Source: Rhodococcus sp. IITR03
GTDB taxonomy: Bacteria > Actinomycetota > Actinomycetes > Mycobacteriales > Mycobacteriaceae
Direction of reading: 5' to 3'
Length of the DNA stretch: 9,534 nt
Assembly: GCA_001017865.1 (NCBI GenBank)
Contig: LATQ01000272.1
Location: 1 to 9,534, forward strand
The notes under the pieces are model-generated. The model was not told the origin of the DNA. It did no database searches and saw only the letters and a program-made list of their open reading frames with translations. Of the stretch, positions 6,856 to 9,534 are shown piece by piece. A program made the position numbers and the translations under genes. The first letter of the stretch is position 1. The number at the start of each line of letters is the position of its first letter.

Positions 6856-7726
6856 ATGACACGACGAGTGAGTGTGTGGGGTGGCGCGTTCTGGCTCGGT
6901 CGGAAGGTTCGCGAGCAGGCGCTCGGCGCTGCCCGCGAACTGGAGGAGCTCGGGTACTCCCGGTTGTGGACGTCCGGCGGATTCCGGGACGGTTTCCCGT
7001 CCGTCTACGGGGAACTGCTCGCGGCGACGACGACGCTCGAGCTGGCGAGCGGCATCATCAGCATCTGGCACGCCGACCCGGAGACCACGGCCGCTGCGGT
7101 CGCCGATCTGGAGTCGCGGTATCCCGGTCGTTTCCTGCTGGGAGTCGGAACGAGTCACGCTCCCGTCGTCGACGCGCGGGAGAACACCAGCTACACCAAG
7201 CCCTACAGCCGGATGGTCGAGTACCTCGACGGTCTCGATGCGGCGTCGACGCCGGTGCCCACCGATCGTAGGTCCTCGCGGCGCTCGGCCCGCGCATGCT
7301 GAAGCTGTCCGCCGAGCGCGCGGCAGGAGCCCATCCGTACTTCGTTCCGCCCGAGCACACGGCGGTCGCGCGTGAGGCCCTCGGCTCGGAGCCGTTGCTC
7401 GCGCCCGAGGTGGCCGTCGTCCTCGAAACCGACGAGACCGTCGCGCGCGGCATCGCCCGCGAGTACATGCGCGGTTATCTCGCGCTGCCGAACTACTCGA
7501 ACAACCTGCGTCGTCTCGGGTACACCGACGAGGACCTCGCCGACGGTGGCAGCGACGCCTTGATGGACGTGCTCATCCCGTGGGGTGATCTCGACAGCGT
7601 CGTCGCCGGCATCGAGAAGCACTACGCCGCCGGTGCCGACGAGGTGGCCATCCAGGTGCTCACCGCGGATCCGTTCACCTTCCGAGCGAGGGCTACCGGC
7701 AGCTCGCGTCCGCGCTGCTGAGCTGA
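6856..7726 (+). CDS. LLM-class F420-dependent oxidoreductase
   Basis: A luciferase-like (LLM) TIM-barrel oxidoreductase, of the group predicted to use coenzyme F420 rather than FMN in actinobacteria. The closest described subfamily is the MSMEG_4141 type (TIGR03620), by overall pattern. Visible features are RRVSVWGGAFWLGRKVREQA, LEELGYSRLWTSGG, a conserved LELASGIISIWHADPETTAA strand-helix, and RYPGRFLLGVGTSHAPVV. The latter half has GPRMLKLSAERAAGAHPYFV, YLALPNYSNNLRRLGY and DEVAIQVLTADPF. Two single-base losses (about 7271 in GG, about 7682 in CC) break it; adding them gives exactly 291 codons (290 aa), ending GYRQLASALLS. The substrate cannot be told. The ATG at 6856 has a weak upstream site, but no better start exists. 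It stands alone in its direction. Confidence 0.9.
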
Positions 7727-7727
7727 G

Positions 7728-7791
7728 GCCACCGAACCCCGAGGGCGCCGCACCCCGAGGTCACCGAACCTCGAGGTCACCGGACTCCGAG
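7728..7791. repeat. Four imperfect 16-bp tandem repeats
   Basis: Four consecutive 16-mers fill the space after the oxidoreductase stop: 7728-7743, 7744-7759, 7760-7775 and 7776-7791. The consensus is close to GTCACCGAACCTCGAG. Copies three and four are the most alike. Each copy ends in CGAG, and copy three carries CCTCGAGG, a short palindrome, at its junction with copy four. The array lies between convergent genes, so it is not promoter DNA. It may add structure to the 3' ends of transcripts or be a small variable-number repeat. Confidence 0.7.
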
Positions 7792-7801
7792 ACCTCCGGA
7801 C

Positions 7802-7830
7802 CGGTGCGGCCGCTCAGATCGGCCGCACCG
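7802..7830. terminator. 11-bp-stem hairpin spanning the thioesterase stop
   Basis: CGGTGCGGCCG (7802-7812) and CGGCCGCACCG (7820-7830) are perfectly complementary with a 7-base loop. The thioesterase stop codon (7816-7814 on the minus strand) is inside the loop, so the stem includes the last codons of that gene. It is well placed to end transcripts from both strands. There is no U-tract. Confidence 0.65.
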
Positions 7831-8582
7831 TGAGGATCTGGGACATCGTGCCGATCGGGCCGGTCGCATCGTGCAGCACCGTGCTCGTCAGGCCGATGCC
7901 GTCGGCGCCGAACGAGACCGACGTATCGAAGCCGACCCATTCACCGCGGGGTTCGGCGAACAGGTGCACGGTCAGATCGAGGTTGGGGAAGGCGACCGTC
8001 CTCGGATCGGCACGCACCGCCATGCCGTTGGCGATGTCGAACAGGCCGGCCGTGGCGGCGAGATCGCTGACCTTCTCGCCCTCCACGAGCGGAAGATCGG
8101 TACGCACCCAGAACGAGGCCCGTCCGGGTGCGGTCGAGACGCGACGCACCTCCACCGAGTCGATGAATCCTCCCGGCCACAGCGTCGTCGGTCCCAGGGT
8201 TCGCAGTCCTCGGGCGACGGGATCGGCTGCAGCGTGGTGCCGGCGATCTCCGCGGTGGGGCCGGTCTGCATCAGCCACGCGCGCGCACGCACGATCGCGC
8301 GCCCGTCGTAGGCGAGTGTCGCTTCCACGAGTTCGATGGTGCGTCCGGGCCGCAGGACCTCGACGGTCGTGACGACGGGACCGACGGGCACGGTGCCGAG
8401 GATGTCGTACGACAGGCGTCCGATCGCGAGGTCGTCGTCGCGCCGCGCGTCGCGGTCGCATTCGACGACGTGGGCGATCAGCCGAGGGCGGGCGCGATGT
8501 GCTGCTCCGCCTCGTTCCACGCCCCACCGACGTGTTCGGTGGCGCGGAAGGAGGTCGGGCCGAGTCGTTCGAAGTAGCTCAT
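7814..8582 (-). CDS. Acyl-CoA thioesterase, double-hotdog (TesB/4HBT_3-like)
   Basis: A probable acyl-CoA thioesterase that hydrolyses CoA esters, with two hotdog folds in one chain. The N-terminal half includes MSYFERLGPTSFRATEHVGG, HIAPALGLIAHVVE, RLSYDILGTVPVGPVVTTVE and YDGRAIVRARAWLMQTG. The C-terminal half includes GGFIDSVEVRRVSTAPGRAS, FWVRTDLPLVEGEKVS, LFDIANGMAVR and WVGFDTSVSFGADGIGLTST. Single-base losses at about 8482 and about 8208 interrupt it; with them it is exactly 257 codons (256 aa). Its ATG overlaps the TetR stop (ATGA, 8582-8579), so it is the second gene of a two-gene operon and is probably translationally coupled. A role in trimming acyl-CoA pools for the nearby carboxylase pathway is an inference from context; the substrate is unknown. 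Confidence 0.87.
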
Positions 8583-9236
8583 GCGGTCTCCGTTCGTGCC
8601 GGCTCTGCCGCGAGAGCCGAGGGGGTCGTGGCGAGAGCTGCCAGTGCCATGCGTCGCAGCACCGCGCGGGTGCCTTCGGGGGAACGCGGGTCGGCACTGT
8701 GCGGTGTCGAGTTGATGAGTCCGAAGGTCGCGTGCGCCATCGTGCGCGCGTCGGATTCGGGCAGTGCGGGGTCGATGCGGCGCAGGACGTCGACCCAGAT
8801 CTCGACGTAGCGCCGCTGGGTCACCCTCACCTCCCGCTGCCCCTCGTCGGGGAGGGACGTGAACTCGCGGTCCTGCACGCGGATGAGATCGGGCTCGCCC
8901 AGCGCGAAGTCGAGATGGAAGTCGACCAGCCCCTCGAGGCGTCGCGCGGTCGGGCGTCGTCTCGGCGACCTGCGTGCCACCTGCGAGGAGGCGGCGGCTG
9001 ATCTCGACGAGGATCTCGACGAGCAGGGCGTCCTTGTTGGGGAAGTGCCGATACACGGCGGGTCCGCTGATCCCCACGGCCGCACCGAGATCCTCGAGGC
9101 GGACCCCGGGGAATCCGCGTTCGGCGATCAGGTGCGCCGCGGCACGCAGGAGGTCCCGTCGGCGTTCCGCCTTGGCGAGGCTACGCCGCGTCGGGCGTCC
9201 CGATGCGGTCGAGACGTCGATCGCGGACTCGGTCAT
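8579..9236 (-). CDS. TetR-family repressor, probably of acyl-CoA catabolism
   Basis: A TetR-type repressor with a classical N-terminal helix-turn-helix: RRDLLRAAAHLIAERGFPGV, RLEDLGAAVGISGPAVYRHF, PNKDALLVEILVEIS. The ligand domain includes LEGLVDFHLDFALGEPDLIR, VQDREFTSLPDEGQREVRV and DARTMAHATFGLINSTPHS. The ATG at 9236-9234 is chosen because a GGAG lies 6 bases upstream; an in-frame ATG 30 bases further up lacks one. A two-base loss in a GC run near 8946 breaks the frame; restored length is exactly 220 codons (219 aa). It is divergent from an acyl-CoA carboxylase beta gene. This matches the mycobacterial arrangement in which a TetR repressor (BkaR, Rv2506) controls branched-chain keto-acid/leucine catabolism genes. 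Orthology is an inference, not shown. Confidence 0.9.
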
Positions 9237-9269
9237 GAAAATCTCCGCTCGGTGTGGTCTGGACAACTC

Positions 9270-9304
9270 GGTTAATCATAACTAACCTAGATTTCAGTTA
9301 ATGG
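9270..9304. promoter_or_regulatory. A/T-rich operator/promoter region, tetR-carboxylase
   Basis: Between the two divergent genes lies an unusually A/T-rich patch. It has an imperfect inverted repeat GGTTA (9270-9274) / TAACC (9283-9287), a second inverted pair TAACT (9279-9283) / AGTTA (9296-9300), and GTTAAT twice in direct orientation (9271-9276, 9297-9302). Such clustered half-sites suit autoregulation by the adjacent TetR protein and control of the carboxylase gene. I cannot place -35 and -10 boxes with confidence. Confidence 0.5.
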
Positions 9305-9334
9305 CGATTAGTCGATCTACCGAGGATGGTGTGC

Positions 9335-9534
9335 GTGACAACCGCTGAGACGGCCTCGACAACCAGCCGCGACCAGCATGAACAGCTGGTCGGAGAGCTC
9401 CGAGACAAGCTCGCTGCCGCAGCGCTGGGCGGCAGCGAGAAAGCCCGGGAGCGGCATGTCGCGCGCGGCAAGCTGCTCCCCGCGACCGCGTCGACGAACT
9501 GCTCGACACGGGCAGCCCGTTCCTCGAACTGGAT
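9335..9534 (+). CDS. Acyl-CoA carboxylase beta subunit, N-terminal fragment
   Basis: The first 67 or so residues of a biotin-dependent carboxyltransferase subunit, cut by the right edge. It reads [20 protein letters not shown], then [20 protein letters not shown], then [20 protein letters not shown] and SPFLELD. The KARxRHxxRGKLLPRxRVxxLLDxGSPFLEL opening is typical of methylcrotonyl-/propionyl-CoA carboxylase beta chains such as mycobacterial AccD1. One C is lost from the CCCC run at 9478-9481. GTG at 9335 is preferred: GAGG at 9322-9325 is well spaced for it but too close for the in-frame ATG at 9326. The neighbouring TetR gene supports a leucine or branched-chain acyl-CoA pathway, but the substrate is not decided by this fragment. 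Confidence 0.88.
   Translation, partial: MTTAETASTTSRDQHEQLVGELRDKLAAAALGGSEKARERHVARGKLLPATASTNCSTRAARSSNW

Noticed and set aside
7728..7791. CRISPR array
   Set aside because: The 16-bp units abut with no spacers and are imperfect; no cas gene is present.
1..9534. Interpretation as a cluster of pseudogenes or programmed frameshifting
   Set aside because: Deletions affect unrelated genes alike, occur in short G/C runs, and restore full-length proteins. No slippery heptamer plus structure is seen repeatedly.

Overview
The window looks like chromosomal DNA of a high-GC actinobacterium, most likely Rhodococcus or a close Nocardiaceae/Mycobacteriales relative. The reasons are the codon use (G/C at nearly every third position), an F420-dependent LLM-type oxidoreductase, a DUF6480-type small membrane protein, and a TetR regulator divergent from an acyl-CoA carboxylase beta-subunit gene. 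The genus is an inference. I see no tRNA, rRNA, CRISPR array, insertion sequence or phage gene.

Layout: (1) 1-1451, minus strand: a small CxxC zinc-ribbon-like protein, then a MoxR-type AAA+ ATPase, then the start of a CoxE-like VWA-type protein that runs off the left edge. (2) 1452-1826: non-coding, with a 12-bp tandem repeat and several hairpins. (3) 1827-2737: a MerR/HspR-like regulator divergent from a small heat-shock protein (Hsp20), with a good promoter and a near-perfect 22-bp palindrome between them. (4) 2748-2783: a strong hairpin between hsp20 and a convergent zinc-dependent, formaldehyde-dehydrogenase-like alcohol dehydrogenase (2794-3971). (5) 4215-4460: DUF6480-like small membrane protein. 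(6) 4495-6591, minus strand: a membrane histidine kinase with a CHASE3-like sensor, followed by a CheY/Rcp1-like single-domain response regulator. (7) 6856-7726: LLM-class F420-dependent oxidoreductase. (8) 7728-7830: four 16-bp imperfect tandem repeats and an 11-bp-stem hairpin in the convergent gap. (9) 7814-9236, minus strand: TetR regulator and acyl-CoA thioesterase, overlapping by ATGA. (10) 9335-9534: start of an acyl-CoA carboxylase beta subunit, truncated by the right edge.

The dominant oddity is that almost every gene is broken by small frameshifts: about 25 events in 9.5 kb. Nearly all are explained by loss of one base from a short G or C run, or loss of two bases from a GC dinucleotide run. 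Restoring the lost bases gives continuous, conserved proteins, and for every gene with both ends in the window and a settled start the total length becomes an exact number of codons. Only the 81-codon DUF6480-like gene is untouched. I therefore treat these as functional genes in a low-accuracy (probably long-read) consensus, not as pseudogenes. CDS coordinates below span the whole restored gene, so they do not translate cleanly as given.

Functionally the middle of the window is stress and sensing biology: protein holding, detoxification, envelope protein, two-component signalling. The right end is branched-chain or fatty acyl-CoA catabolism with its own TetR regulator. I found no clearly new multi-gene system. 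The best leads are the MerR-Hsp20 operator/promoter, the small zinc-ribbon protein upstream of moxR, and the short tandem repeats in three intergenic regions.
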